This document shows positions 53,739 through 62,939 of a DNA stretch of 64,000 nt, piece after piece. Numbering within the stretch: the stretch's first letter is position 1; every line of letters begins with the position of its first letter. A program made the position numbers and the translations under genes. Origin of the DNA: Streptomyces liliifuscus (GTDB lineage: Bacteria; Actinomycetota; Actinomycetes; Streptomycetales; Streptomycetaceae); assembly GCF_016598615.1 (NCBI RefSeq), contig NZ_CP066831.1:3658001-3722000 (forward strand), read 5' to 3'. The notes under the pieces are model-generated. The model was not told the origin of the DNA. It was given only the letters and a program-made list of their open reading frames with translations, and did not search any database.

Positions 53739-54941
53739 TCAGGCCTTGGGTACCCGCACGATCAGTGCGTCACCCTGCCCGCCGCCACCGCACAGCGCCG
53801 CCGCGCCCACTCCGCCGCCCCGCCGCTTCAGTTCGAGGGCGAGGTGCAGTACGAGCCGGGCGCCGGACATGCCGATCGGGTGGCCGAGGGCGATGGCGCC
53901 GCCGTTGACGTTCACCTTTTCCGTGGACACCCCGAGGTCCTTCATTGACTGGACCGCGACGGCGGCGAAGGCTTCGTTGATCTCGATCAGGTCAAGATCC
54001 TCGACGCCGATGCCCTCCTTCTTGAGCGCGTGCTGGATCGCGTTCGACGGCTGCGACTGCAAAGAGTTGTCGGGTCCGGCGACGTTTCCGTGGGCGCCGA
54101 TCTCCGCGATCCACTCCAGTCCGAGCTCCAGCGCCTTGGCCTTGCTCATGACGACGACGGCGGCCGCCCCGTCGGAGATCTGCGAGGCCGAGCCGGCGGT
54201 GATCGTCCCGTCCTTCGCGAACGCGGGCCGCAGCCTGCCGAGCGACTCGGTGGTCGTCTCGCCGCGGATGCCCTCGTCCTTGCTGAAGACGACGGGCTCG
54301 CCCTTGCGCTGCGGAATCTCCACCGGAGTGATCTCGGCCTCGAAGAGGCCGTTCTTCTGCGCGGCGGCGGCCCGCTGGTGCGAGAGGGCCGAGAAGTCGT
54401 CCTGCTCGGGCCGCAGGATGCCCAGGCGTGTGTTGTGCTTCTCGGTCGACTCGCCCATGGCGATGTTCTCGAAGGCGTCGGTCAGCCCGTCGTACGCCAT
54501 GGCGTCGAGCATCTCGATCGCGCCGTACTTGTAGCCCGCCCGGGACTTCGGCAGCAGGTGGGGAGCGTTGGTCATCGACTCCTGACCGCCCGCCACGATC
54601 ACGTCGAACTCGCCGGCGCGGATCAGCTGGTCGGCGAGCGCGACGGCGTCGAGGCCCGAGAGACAGACCTTGTTGATCGTGAGCGCCGGGACGCTCATCG
54701 GGATGCCCGCCTTGACCGCGGCCTGGCGTGCCGGGATCTGCCCCGCCCCGGCCTGGAGCACCTGGCCCATGATCACGTACTGCACCTGATCACCGCCGAT
54801 GCCCGCACGGTCGAGGGCGGCCTTGATCGCGAAACCACCGAGGTCGGCTCCGGAGAAGGACTTCAGTGAGCCCAGCAGCCGTCCCATCGGGGTGCGGGCA
54901 CCCGCGACGATGACGGAGGTGGTGCTGTTCGTTCCAGACAT
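53739..54941 (-). CDS. Acetyl-CoA C-acetyltransferase (thiolase)
   Basis: 400 residues; condenses two acetyl-CoA to acetoacetyl-CoA or the reverse. Catalytic Cys in NKVCLSGLDA, the NEAFA motif, His in GGAIALGHPIGMSGAR and Cys in ALCGGGGQG are all intact. ATG 54941. With MeaB and the epimerase it forms an acyl-CoA block that may serve propionyl/butyryl-CoA supply. Upstream neighbour mce is divergent. Confidence 0.94.
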   Translation of the reverse strand: MSGTNSTTSVIVAGARTPMGRLLGSLKSFSGADLGGFAIKAALDRAGIGGDQVQYVIMGQVLQAGAGQIPARQAAVKAGIPMSVPALTINKVCLSGLDAVALADQLIRAGEFDVIVAGGQESMTNAPHLLPKSRAGYKYGAIEMLDAMAYDGLTDAFENIAMGESTEKHNTRLGILRPEQDDFSALSHQRAAAAQKNGLFEAEITPVEIPQRKGEPVVFSKDEGIRGETTTESLGRLRPAFAKDGTITAGSASQISDGAAAVVVMSKAKALELGLEWIAEIGAHGNVAGPDNSLQSQPSNAIQHALKKEGIGVEDLDLIEINEAFAAVAVQSMKDLGVSTEKVNVNGGAIALGHPIGMSGARLVLHLALELKRRGGGVGAAALCGGGGQGDALIVRVPKA

Positions 54942-55088
54942 GAGGAGCGATCCCCTTCCAGCTTGCACAGCTGAGGAGTGAACGAGGGTTTACTGAAAAT
55001 GTACTGAGCGGTACGTCCCCCGTCATCCGGCGCGGTGTGTGATCGCGCGCACGTTGCGTAACCGCCGCCGGAGCGCTGCACTGGCACC

Positions 55089-55529
55089 ATGCTGACGCGA
55101 ATCGACCACATCGGGATCGCCTGTTTCGACCTCGACAGGACTGTCGAGTTCTATCGGGCCACATACGGCTTCGAGGTCTTCCACTCCGAGGTCAACGAGG
55201 AGCAGGGCGTGCGCGAGGCCATGCTCAAGATCAACGAGACGTCCGACGGGGGCGCCTCCTACCTCCAGCTCCTGGAACCCACCCGCGAGGACTCCGCCGT
55301 CGGAAAGTGGCTGGCCAAGAACGGTGAGGGCGTGCACCACATCGCCTTCGGTACGGCGGATGTGGACGCGGACGCGGCCGCCATCGGCGACAAGGGCGTA
55401 CGCGTGCTGTACGACGAGCCGCGCAGGGGTTCGATGGGGTCTCGCATCACCTTTCTGCATCCAAAGGATTGCCATGGCGTCCTGACAGAACTGGTCACAT
55501 CGGCGCCTGTTGAGTCACCTGAGCACTGA
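55089..55529 (+). CDS. mce: Methylmalonyl-CoA epimerase
   Basis: 146 residues, vicinal-oxygen-chelate fold. Metal ligands can be seen: His in RIDHIGIA, Gln in LQLLEP, His in HHIAFG and Glu near TELV. It converts (S)- to (R)-methylmalonyl-CoA. ATG 55089, divergent from thiolase. The scy promoter begins inside its stop region. Confidence 0.93.
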   Translation: MLTRIDHIGIACFDLDRTVEFYRATYGFEVFHSEVNEEQGVREAMLKINETSDGGASYLQLLEPTREDSAVGKWLAKNGEGVHHIAFGTADVDADAAAIGDKGVRVLYDEPRRGSMGSRITFLHPKDCHGVLTELVTSAPVESPEH

Positions 55530-55555
55530 CCCGCGTACATAAGGGCCGGTAGGGT
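55526..55555 (+). promoter_or_regulatory. Candidate scy promoter
   Basis: CTGACC (55526-55531), 18-nt spacer, TAGGGT (55550-55555). The -35 box overlaps the mce stop codon. It would give a leader of about 200 nt before scy. Confidence 0.45.
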
Positions 55556-55759
55556 TGGGGACGGCCGCCGCTCTTACGGGGCGGTCCGGGTCCTCATCGT
55601 CAGGATCCGAGGGCCGGGGTCCAGGTTTCGGGGGCGAGTGGCGGGGCAGCAGCGTGTGCTCCGCCGTTGATCTGACACCATTCCCCGGGGGCCCCGTTCG
55701 GCGGATGGACGGTGCTCGTTTGGAGAGACTTGCGACCAGGGGACGGATGGGACCGCGCA

Positions 55760-58700
55760 GTGCGGGGCTACGAACGCCAGGAGCGAGAGCCGGCGGCTGA
55801 CGTCGACCACCTCTCTCGGTTCGAGGCCGAGATGGAGCGGCTGAAGACCGAGCGGGAGAAGGCCGTCCAGCACGCCGAGGACCTCGGCTATCAGGTCGAG
55901 GTGCTGCGCGCCAAGCTGCACGAGGCGCGCCGCAGTCTGGCGACCCGGCCTGCCTACGACAGCGCCGACATCGGCTATCAGGCCGAGCAGATGCTCCGTA
56001 ATGCGCAGATCCAGGCCGACCAGCTGCGCCAGGACGCCGAGCGGGAGCTGAGCCAGGCCCGCGCGCAGACGCAGCGGATCCTCCAGGAGCACGCCGAGCA
56101 GGCCGCCCGCCTCCAGGCGGAGCTGCACCAGGAGGCGGTCACCCGTCGCCAGCAGCTCGACCAGGAGCTCTCCGAGCGCCGGCAGAGCGTCGAGTCGCAC
56201 GTCAACGAGAACGTGGCGTGGGCCGAGCAGCTGCGGGCCCGCAGCGAGCAGCAGGCCCGCCGGCTGGTCGACGAGTCCCGTGGCGAGGCCGAGCAGGCCC
56301 TGGCCGCCGCTCGCGCGGAGGCCGAGCGGGTCGCCGCGGAGGCCCGTCAGCGGCTGCAGAGCGACGCGGAGCAGGCGCGCGCGGAGGCCGAGGCGCTGCT
56401 GCGCCGGGCCCGCACCGACGCCGAGCGGCTGCTGAACGCGGCGTCGACGCAGGCCCAGGAGGCCACCGACCACGCCGAGCAGCTGCGCAGTTCGACGGCG
56501 ACCGAGTCGGACAGCGCGCGCCGTCAGGCCGGCGAGCTGAGCCGGGCCGCCGAGCAGCGCATCAGCGAGGCCGAGACGGCGCTGCGCGAGGCGCGGGCCG
56601 AGGCGGAGAAGGTCCTCGCCGAGGCGAAGGAGGCCGCGTCCAAGGCGCTCTCCAGCGCGGAGTCGGCGAACGAACAGCGCACGCGTACGGCGAAGGAGCA
56701 GGTCGCCCGGCTGGTCAGCGAGGCCACCAAGGAGGCCGAGACCACCAAGGCCGAGGCCGAGCAGGTCGTCGCGGACGCCAAGACCGCCGCCGAGAAGATC
56801 GTCGCGGAGGCCGAGGAGAACGCGCGCAGCCTCACCGCCGAGGAGACCGCGTCCCAGCTCGCCAAGGCGGCCCGTACCGCCGAGGACGTCCTGAACAAGG
56901 CGTCCGAGGAAGCCAAGTCGACCACCAAGGCCGCCTCCGAGGAGGCCGAGCGGATCCGCGCCGGGGCCGAGGCCGAGGCGGACCGGCTGCGTGCCGAGGC
57001 GCACGACATCGCCGAGCAGCTCAAGGGCACGGCGAAGGACGACACCAAGGAGTACCGCGCCAAGACCGTCGAGCTGCAGGAGGAGGCGCGCCGGCTGCGC
57101 GGCGACGCCGAGCAGCTGCGCGCGGACGCCAACGCCGAGGGCGAGCGGATCCGTTCCGAGGCCCGGCGTGAGGCCGTCCAGCAGATCGAGGAGGCGGCCA
57201 AGACCGCCGAGGAACTGCTCGCCAAGGCGAAGGCCGACGCGGACGACCAGCGGTCGAACGCGACGACGGAGAGCCAGCGGGTCCGCACCGAGGCCATCGA
57301 GCGCGCCACGACGCTGCGCCGGCAGGCCGAGGAGACCCTGGAGCGCACCCGCGCGGAGGCCGAGCGGCACCGGGCGGAGGCCGTCGAGCAGTCCGAGGCC
57401 ATCACCGCGGAGGCCGAGCGCGCCGCCCGCGAACTGCACGAGGACACCGAGCGGGCCATAGCGGCCCGCCAGGCCGAGGCGGCCGAGGGGCTGACCCGGC
57501 TGCACACGGAGGCCGAGGAGCGCCTCGCCTCCGCCGAGCAGGCGCTGACCGACGCGCGCGCCGAGGGCGAGCGCATCCGCCGCGAGGCCGCCGAGGAGAT
57601 CGACCGGCTGCGCGGCGAGGCCGCCGAGCGGATCCGCACGCTCCAGGCGCAGGCCGAGGCAGAGGCCGAGCGGCTGCGCGACGAGGCCGCTTCCGACGCG
57701 TCCGCGTCGCGTGCCGAGGGCGAGTCCATCGCCGTACGGCTGCGCTCGGAGGCCGCGGCGGAGGCCGAGCGGCTCAAGTCGGAGGCACAGGACACCGCGG
57801 ACCGCGTACGGACGGAGGCGCAGGCCGCCGCCGAGCGGCTCGCCACGGAGGCCGCCGAGGCGCTGTCCGCCGCCCAGGAGGAGGCCGCCAGGCGCCGCCG
57901 CGAGGCCGAGGAGCTCCTCGGCGCCGCTCGCCAGGAGGCCGACCAGGAGCGGGAGCGGGCTCGCGAGCAGAGCGAGGAGCTGCTCGCCTCGGCGCGCAAC
58001 CGCGTGGAGGAGGCCCAGACCGAGGCCGTACGGCTGGTCGAGGAGGCGGACCGCCGGGCGACCGAGATGGTGTCGGCCGCCGAACAGACCGCACAGCAGG
58101 TACGGGACTCCGTCGCCGGGCTGCACGAGCAGGCCCAGGAGGAGATCACGGGCCTGCGCAGCGCCGCCGAGCACGCGGCGGAGCGCACGCGCACCGAAGC
58201 ACAGCAGGAGGCCGACCGGGTCCGCGCCGACGCGTACGCGGAGCGGGAGCGGGCCGCCGAGGACGGCAACCGTGTCCGGCGCGAGGCCCACGAGGAGGCG
58301 GAGGCCGCCAAGTCCCTTGCGGAGCGCACGGTTTCGGAGGCGATCACCGAATCCGACCGGCTGCGCTCGGACGCCTCGGAGTTCGTCCAGCGGGCCCGTA
58401 CGGAGGCGTCGGACACCGTCGCGTCGGCGGAGCAGGACGCCTCACGGGCGCGGGCCGAGGCCCGCGAGGACGCCAACCGCATCCGGTCGGACGCGGCGAC
58501 GCAGGCCGACACCCTCATCACCGAGGTGACGTCGGAGGCGGAGCGGCTCACGGCGGAGACCAACGCGGAGGCGGAGCGGGTCCGTTCCGAGTCCGTGGCG
58601 AAGGCCGAGAAGCTGATCTCGGACGCGACGGGCGACGCGGAGCGGCTGCGCGCCGAGGCGGCCGAGACGGTCGGTTCCGCGCAGCAGCACGCCGAGCGGG

Positions 58701-59608
58701 TCAGGTCGGAGGCGGAGCGCGTCAAGAACGAGGCGGCCGCCGAGGCCGACCGGCTCATGTCGAACGCACGCGACGAGGCCGACGACACCCTGGACAAGGC
58801 GCGCAAGGAGGCCAACAAGCGGCGCTCCGAGGCGGCCGAGCAGGTCGACACGCTGATCACGGAGACGGCCGCCGAGGCCGACAAGCTGATCACGGAGGCC
58901 CAGCAGACGGCCCACAAGACCACCGCGGACGCCGAGAGCCATGCCGACACGATGGTCGGCGCCGCCCGCAACGAGGCGGAGCGGCTGGTCTCCGAGGCGA
59001 CCGTCGAGGGCAACTCGCTGGTGGAGCGGGCCCGGACGGACGCGGACGAGTTGCTGGTCGGTGCGCGCCGGGACGCCACGGCCATAAGAGAGCGCGCGGA
59101 GGAGCTTCGTGACCGGATCACCGGCGAGATCGAGGATCTGCACGACCGGGCGCGCCGGGAGTCCGCGGAGACGATGAAGGCGGCGGGCGACCGCTGCGAC
59201 GCCCTCATCAAGGCTGCCGAGGACCAGCTGAGGGAAGCCGAGGCGAAGGCCAAGGACCTGGTGTCGGAGGCCAACTCCGAGGCGGGCAAGGTCCGGATCG
59301 CCGCCGTGAAGAAGGCGGAGGGGCTTCTCAAGGAGGCCGAGCAGAAGAAGGCCGCGCTCATCTCCGAGGCCGAGGCCATCAGATCCGAGGCGGTGCGCGA
59401 GGCGCGGGCCGCGGTCGAGGAGGGCAAGCGCGAGCTGGAGGTGCTGGTCCGGCGCCGCGAGGACATCAATGCCGAGATCTCCCGTGTCCAGGACGTCCTT
59501 GAGGCGTTGGAGTCGTTTGAGGCCCCGTCGAGTGGCAAGGACGGTGGCGTCAAGGCTGCCGCTGCGGCCGGTGCGACTCGTTCGGGTGGCAAGCCGTCGG
59601 AGGGCTAG
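55760..59608 (+). CDS. scy: Polarity coiled-coil scaffold Scy
   Basis: About 1282 residues, nearly all coiled-coil: Ala/Glu/Arg/Lys-rich repeats of the type AEAERxRxEA throughout, with a more regular heptad part near the N-terminus. In S. coelicolor Scy assembles the tip-organising centre with DivIVA and FilP and controls branching. GTG 55760 (VRGYERQEREPAADVDH) matches my memory of the homologue; GTG 55712 would add 16 residues. The C-terminal 30 residues are Gly/Ala/Ser-rich. It is followed by filP, its known partner. Confidence 0.93.
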   Translation: MRGYERQEREPAADVDHLSRFEAEMERLKTEREKAVQHAEDLGYQVEVLRAKLHEARRSLATRPAYDSADIGYQAEQMLRNAQIQADQLRQDAERELSQARAQTQRILQEHAEQAARLQAELHQEAVTRRQQLDQELSERRQSVESHVNENVAWAEQLRARSEQQARRLVDESRGEAEQALAAARAEAERVAAEARQRLQSDAEQARAEAEALLRRARTDAERLLNAASTQAQEATDHAEQLRSSTATESDSARRQAGELSRAAEQRISEAETALREARAEAEKVLAEAKEAASKALSSAESANEQRTRTAKEQVARLVSEATKEAETTKAEAEQVVADAKTAAEKIVAEAEENARSLTAEETASQLAKAARTAEDVLNKASEEAKSTTKAASEEAERIRAGAEAEADRLRAEAHDIAEQLKGTAKDDTKEYRAKTVELQEEARRLRGDAEQLRADANAEGERIRSEARREAVQQIEEAAKTAEELLAKAKADADDQRSNATTESQRVRTEAIERATTLRRQAEETLERTRAEAERHRAEAVEQSEAITAEAERAARELHEDTERAIAARQAEAAEGLTRLHTEAEERLASAEQALTDARAEGERIRREAAEEIDRLRGEAAERIRTLQAQAEAEAERLRDEAASDASASRAEGESIAVRLRSEAAAEAERLKSEAQDTADRVRTEAQAAAERLATEAAEALSAAQEEAARRRREAEELLGAARQEADQERERAREQSEELLASARNRVEEAQTEAVRLVEEADRRATEMVSAAEQTAQQVRDSVAGLHEQAQEEITGLRSAAEHAAERTRTEAQQEADRVRADAYAERERAAEDGNRVRREAHEEAEAAKSLAERTVSEAITESDRLRSDASEFVQRARTEASDTVASAEQDASRARAEAREDANRIRSDAATQADTLITEVTSEAERLTAETNAEAERVRSESVAKAEKLISDATGDAERLRAEAAETVGSAQQHAERVRSEAERVKNEAAAEADRLMSNARDEADDTLDKARKEANKRRSEAAEQVDTLITETAAEADKLITEAQQTAHKTTADAESHADTMVGAARNEAERLVSEATVEGNSLVERARTDADELLVGARRDATAIRERAEELRDRITGEIEDLHDRARRESAETMKAAGDRCDALIKAAEDQLREAEAKAKDLVSEANSEAGKVRIAAVKKAEGLLKEAEQKKAALISEAEAIRSEAVREARAAVEEGKRELEVLVRRREDINAEISRVQDVLEALESFEAPSSGKDGGVKAAAAAGATRSGGKPSEG

Positions 59609-59627
59609 CCAAATGGCCAACTTCCGT

Positions 59628-59663
59628 GCTTGCCAGGGGCCTTCGGCAGCGTCTCTGGCAAGC
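59628..59663 (+). terminator. Stem-loop between scy and filP
   Basis: GCTTGCCAG (59628-59636) pairs with CTGGCAAGC (59655-59663), loop 18 nt, no T-run. It may limit read-through from scy into filP. Confidence 0.5.
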
Positions 59664-59790
59664 GGTCCGGCAGTTAGCCACCAAAAAGGGTGTCATTCTC
59701 CATATCAATCGGGCTACTGCTCGATGACACACCGTCTTGACCCCTAGGATTCCACCTATCACCTCACCGGTCTCATTCGACAGGAACCCC

Positions 59791-60726
59791 ATGAGCGACA
59801 CTTCCCCCTACGGCTTCGAGCTTGTGCGGCGTGGGTACGACCGCGCTCAGGTGGACGAACGCATTTCGAAGCTCGTCTCCGACCGTGACAGCGCTCTGGC
59901 CCGTATCACTGCTCTGGAAAAGCGCATCGAGGAGCTCCATCTCGAAACGCAGAACGCCCAGGCCCAGGTCAGCGACGCAGAGCCGTCGTACGCGGGTCTC
60001 GGCGCGCGCGTCGAGAAGATCCTCCGCCTCGCCGAGGAGGAGGCGAAGGACCTGCGCGAAGAGGCCCGTCGCGCGGCGGAACAGCACCGTGAGCTCGCCG
60101 AGTCGGCGGCTCAGCAGGTGCGTAACGACGCAGAATCGTTCGCTGCGGACCGCAAGGCCAAGGCGGAGGACGAGGGCGTCCGGATCGTCGAGAAGGCCAA
60201 GTCCGACGCTTCTCAGCTGCGTACCGAGGCTCAGAAGGACGCGCAGTCCAAGCGTGAGGAGGCGGACGCCCTCTTCGAGGAGACCCGTGCGAAGGCCGCT
60301 CAGGCCGCCGCCGACTTCGAGACGAACCTCGCCAAGCGCCGCGAACAGTCCGAGCGTGACCTGGCCTCGCGTCAGGCCAAGGCGGAGAAGCGTCTCGCGG
60401 AGATCGAGCACCGCGCGGAGCAGCTCCGTCTGGAGGCCGAGAAGCTGCGTACGGACGCGGAGCGTCGCGCCCGTCAGACGGTGGAGACGGCTCAGCGCCA
60501 GGCCGAGGACATCGTGGCCGACGCGAACGCCAAGGCGGACCGGATCCGTTCGGAATCCGAGCGGGAGCTGGCGGCTCTTACGAACCGTCGCGACTCGATC
60601 AACGCTCAGCTGACGAACGTCCGCGAGATGCTCGCGACGCTGACCGGTGCGGCTGTGGCTGCCGCCGGGTCGCCGGCCGAGGACGAGCCGATCTCTCGTG
60701 GGGTGCCGGCGCAGCAGTCCCGGTAA
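59791..60726 (+). CDS. filP: Intermediate filament-like protein FilP
   Basis: 311 residues, matching the usual 310. The N-terminal GFELVRRGYDRAQVDERI is the DivIVA-like segment, then a long rod of coiled-coil (about 30-285) and a short polar tail. FilP forms filament networks behind the hyphal tip, binds DivIVA and adds stiffness. ATG 59791 has AGGA upstream. A TAGGAT box at 59745-59750 suggests its own promoter; a strong terminator follows the gene. Confidence 0.95.
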   Translation: MSDTSPYGFELVRRGYDRAQVDERISKLVSDRDSALARITALEKRIEELHLETQNAQAQVSDAEPSYAGLGARVEKILRLAEEEAKDLREEARRAAEQHRELAESAAQQVRNDAESFAADRKAKAEDEGVRIVEKAKSDASQLRTEAQKDAQSKREEADALFEETRAKAAQAAADFETNLAKRREQSERDLASRQAKAEKRLAEIEHRAEQLRLEAEKLRTDAERRARQTVETAQRQAEDIVADANAKADRIRSESERELAALTNRRDSINAQLTNVREMLATLTGAAVAAAGSPAEDEPISRGVPAQQSR

Positions 60727-60775
60727 GTACGAGTCGTCCACGTACGGGTCGTCGGGATCTGCGGGTCCGTCTGGG

Positions 60776-60805
60776 CTGGTCGCGCAGTTCCCCGCGCCCC
60801 TTCGG
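60776..60805. repeat. Single copy of the dispersed repeat after filP
   Basis: TGGTCGCGCAGTTCCCCGCG followed by CCCC TTCGGGG. One isolated copy, in the orientation opposite to those at 47.9 kb. Confidence 0.8.
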
Positions 60806-60817
60806 GGCACACCTTCG

Positions 60818-60850
60818 AAGCCCCCTGCCTTTAAGTGGCAGGGGGCTTTG
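60818..60850 (+). terminator. Intrinsic terminator after filP
   Basis: AAGCCCCCTGCC (60818-60829) pairs perfectly with GGCAGGGGGCTT (60837-60848), loop TTTAAGT, followed by TTGTCGCGTTTT. It lies only 22 bp before the next gene, so that gene must have a promoter inside this region or rely on read-through. Confidence 0.88.
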
Positions 60851-60871
60851 TCGCGTTTTAGCGTGGGGCCC

Positions 60872-61879
60872 ATGATCGAGCTTGAGGGGCTTACCAAGCG
60901 GTACGGCGAGAAAATGGCGGTGAACCATCTGACGTTCACCGTGCGGCCGGGAATCGTGACCGGGTTTCTGGGGCCGAACGGGGCCGGGAAGTCCACGACG
61001 ATGCGGATGCTGCTCGGGCTCGACCGGCCGACCGCGGGTGACGTGCGGATCGACGGGCAGCACTACGACCGTCTCAAGGATCCGCTGAAGTACATCGGGG
61101 CCCTGCTCGACGCCAAGGCCATGCACGGCGGCCGCAGCGCCTTCAACCACCTTCTGTGCCTCGCGCAGAGCAATGGGATTCCTCGGGCGCGGGTGCACGA
61201 GGTCCTCGACACCGTCGGCCTCACCGCGGTGGCGAGGAAGAAGGCCAAGGGCTTCTCGCTCGGTATGGGGCAGCGGCTCGGCATCGCGGGCGCGCTGCTC
61301 GGCGACCCGCGGATCCTGATGTTCGACGAGCCGGTCAACGGGCTCGACCCCGAGGGCATCCACTGGATCCGCAACCTGATGAAGTCCCTGGCCGCCCAGG
61401 GCCGTACGGTCTTCGTCTCCTCGCATCTGATGAGCGAGATGGCGCTGACCGCCGACCACCTCGTCGTGATCGGCCAGGGCCGGCTGCTCGCCGACACCTC
61501 CATGGCCGACTTCATCCGGCAGAACTCACGGTCGTACGTACGGATCCGGTCGCCCCAGCGGGAGCGGCTGCTCGATGTGCTGCACGGGGCCGGGATCACC
61601 GTCGTCGAGTCCGGCGGCGAGGCGCTCGAGGTGGACGGCTCGAAGTCGGAGCACATCGGGGAGCTCGCGGCTCAGCACCAGCTCGTGCTGCATGAGCTGA
61701 GCCCTCAACAGGCCTCGCTGGAAGAGGCGTTCATGCAGCTGACGGCGGAGTCGGTGGAGTACCACGCGCACTCCGATCCGTCGCTCGGCGCCACCGCGCC
61801 GACCGCCGCTCCGCCTGGCGCGCCGCCCGCCGGGCAGCAGCAGGCGCCCCAGTGGGGCAACGACTGGAAGAAGGGCTGA
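60872..61879 (+). CDS. ABC transporter ATP-binding protein
   Basis: 335 residues. Walker A GPNGAGKST, signature FSLGMGQRLG (a GMGQR variant of the usual LSGGQ), Walker B ILMFDEP and switch His in SSHLM. The last 60 residues are Ala/Pro/Gln-rich. Drives the permease encoded 4 bp downstream, in the DrrA-like exporter class. ATG 60872. Closely similar to the protein at 62940. Substrate unknown. Confidence 0.9.
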   Translation: MIELEGLTKRYGEKMAVNHLTFTVRPGIVTGFLGPNGAGKSTTMRMLLGLDRPTAGDVRIDGQHYDRLKDPLKYIGALLDAKAMHGGRSAFNHLLCLAQSNGIPRARVHEVLDTVGLTAVARKKAKGFSLGMGQRLGIAGALLGDPRILMFDEPVNGLDPEGIHWIRNLMKSLAAQGRTVFVSSHLMSEMALTADHLVVIGQGRLLADTSMADFIRQNSRSYVRIRSPQRERLLDVLHGAGITVVESGGEALEVDGSKSEHIGELAAQHQLVLHELSPQQASLEEAFMQLTAESVEYHAHSDPSLGATAPTAAPPGAPPAGQQQAPQWGNDWKKG

Positions 61880-61883
61880 ACAC

Positions 61884-62654
61884 ATGGCCGCGACCCAGGT
61901 CGTCCGGTCCGAGTGGACCAAGATCCGGTCGGTGGCGTCCACGGTGTGGACGCTCAGTCTCGCCGCGGTGGTCACCGTCGCGCTCGGCGTGCTCATCTCG
62001 CTGCTGTCGAAGAACGAGTTCGACGACATGAGCACGAAGGACCAGCTCTCCTTCGACCCGACGTTCATCAGCTTCGCCGGGATGAGCCTGGGTCAGCTGG
62101 CGATGATCGTGTTCGGCGTGCTGGTGGTCTCCAACGAGTACAGCACCGGCATGATCCGCACCTCGCTCGCCGCGGTGCCGCAGCGCGGCACGTTCCTCTT
62201 CAGCAAGATCGCGGTGGCGACCGGACTCGCCTTCCTCGTCGCCCTCGCCACCAGTTTCGTCGCCTTCTTCCTCGGCCAGGCGATGCTGGGCTCGCACCGG
62301 GCGTCGATCGGCGACCCGGGTGTGCTGCGCGCGGTCATCGGCGGCGGCCTCTACATGACCCTCATCGCCCTCTTCTCGATGGGCGTCGCCACGATGCTGC
62401 GCAGCCCGATGCTCTCCCTCGGCATCCTGATGCCCTTCTTCTTCCTGATCTCCGCCATCCTCGGAAACGTCGACGCCACCAAGAAGGTCGGCCAGTACCT
62501 CCCGGACCAGGCGGGCAGCAAAATCATGCAGGTAGTCACCCCGATCGACGACGACGTGCCGTACGGCCCCTGGGGCGGCCTGGGAATCATGGTCCTGTGG
62601 GTCGCGGTGGCGCTGGCGGGCGGATACGTGCTGCTGAAGAAGAGGGATGCCTAG
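61884..62654 (+). CDS. ABC-2 type permease
   Basis: 256 residues with six membrane helices, the first after SEWTKIRSVAST, a typical start for this family. Pairs with the upstream ATPase. The stop codon TAG (62652-62654) is inside the CTAG that flanks the inserted element at 62655. Confidence 0.9.
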   Translation: MAATQVVRSEWTKIRSVASTVWTLSLAAVVTVALGVLISLLSKNEFDDMSTKDQLSFDPTFISFAGMSLGQLAMIVFGVLVVSNEYSTGMIRTSLAAVPQRGTFLFSKIAVATGLAFLVALATSFVAFFLGQAMLGSHRASIGDPGVLRAVIGGGLYMTLIALFSMGVATMLRSPMLSLGILMPFFFLISAILGNVDATKKVGQYLPDQAGSKIMQVVTPIDDDVPYGPWGGLGIMVLWVAVALAGGYVLLKKRDA

Positions 62655-62825
62655 GGCCTGTCTGGCAATTCCCGTCGTCGCCCGGAGGGCGGCCTGGCGG
62701 CGTCAGGTGCGTGCTCTCGCCGCGCCGGGTGTAGATCCTCGTACTGGACGTACCTGGGTCTGCGCCCGGTGCGGCGAGAGTGCGTGCATGGCGTCGCCAG
62801 GCAGGCGGGCATTGCCAGACAGGCC
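62655..62825. mobile_element. 171-bp MITE-like element with CTAG duplication
   Basis: Perfect 15-bp terminal inverted repeats GGCCTGTCTGGCAAT (62655-62669) and ATTGCCAGACAGGCC (62811-62825), bounded on both sides by CTAG (62651-62654 and 62826-62829), the form of a 4-bp target duplication. The inner parts also pair: GCCTGGCGGCGTCAGG and CTCTCGCCGC to the left match GGCGTCGCCAGGC and GCGGCGAGAG to the right, so the element is one imperfect hairpin. It has no open frame for a transposase and would need one in trans. Confidence 0.75.
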
Positions 62826-62939
62826 CTAGGGCTCACGATTTTGCTCAGCTTTGGGGGGAACCGTCAGCGCCCGGCTATCCTCCTAAGCCTTACGGGGGCG
62901 TGCGCCCCGACGTCCTGAACCTTTCGATGGGTGCGGAGA

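Noticed and set aside
55574..59592. Very long antisense frames across scy
   Set aside because: They come from the repetitive Ala/Glu/Arg codons of the coiled-coil; Leu/Gly/Arg-only composition, no domains.
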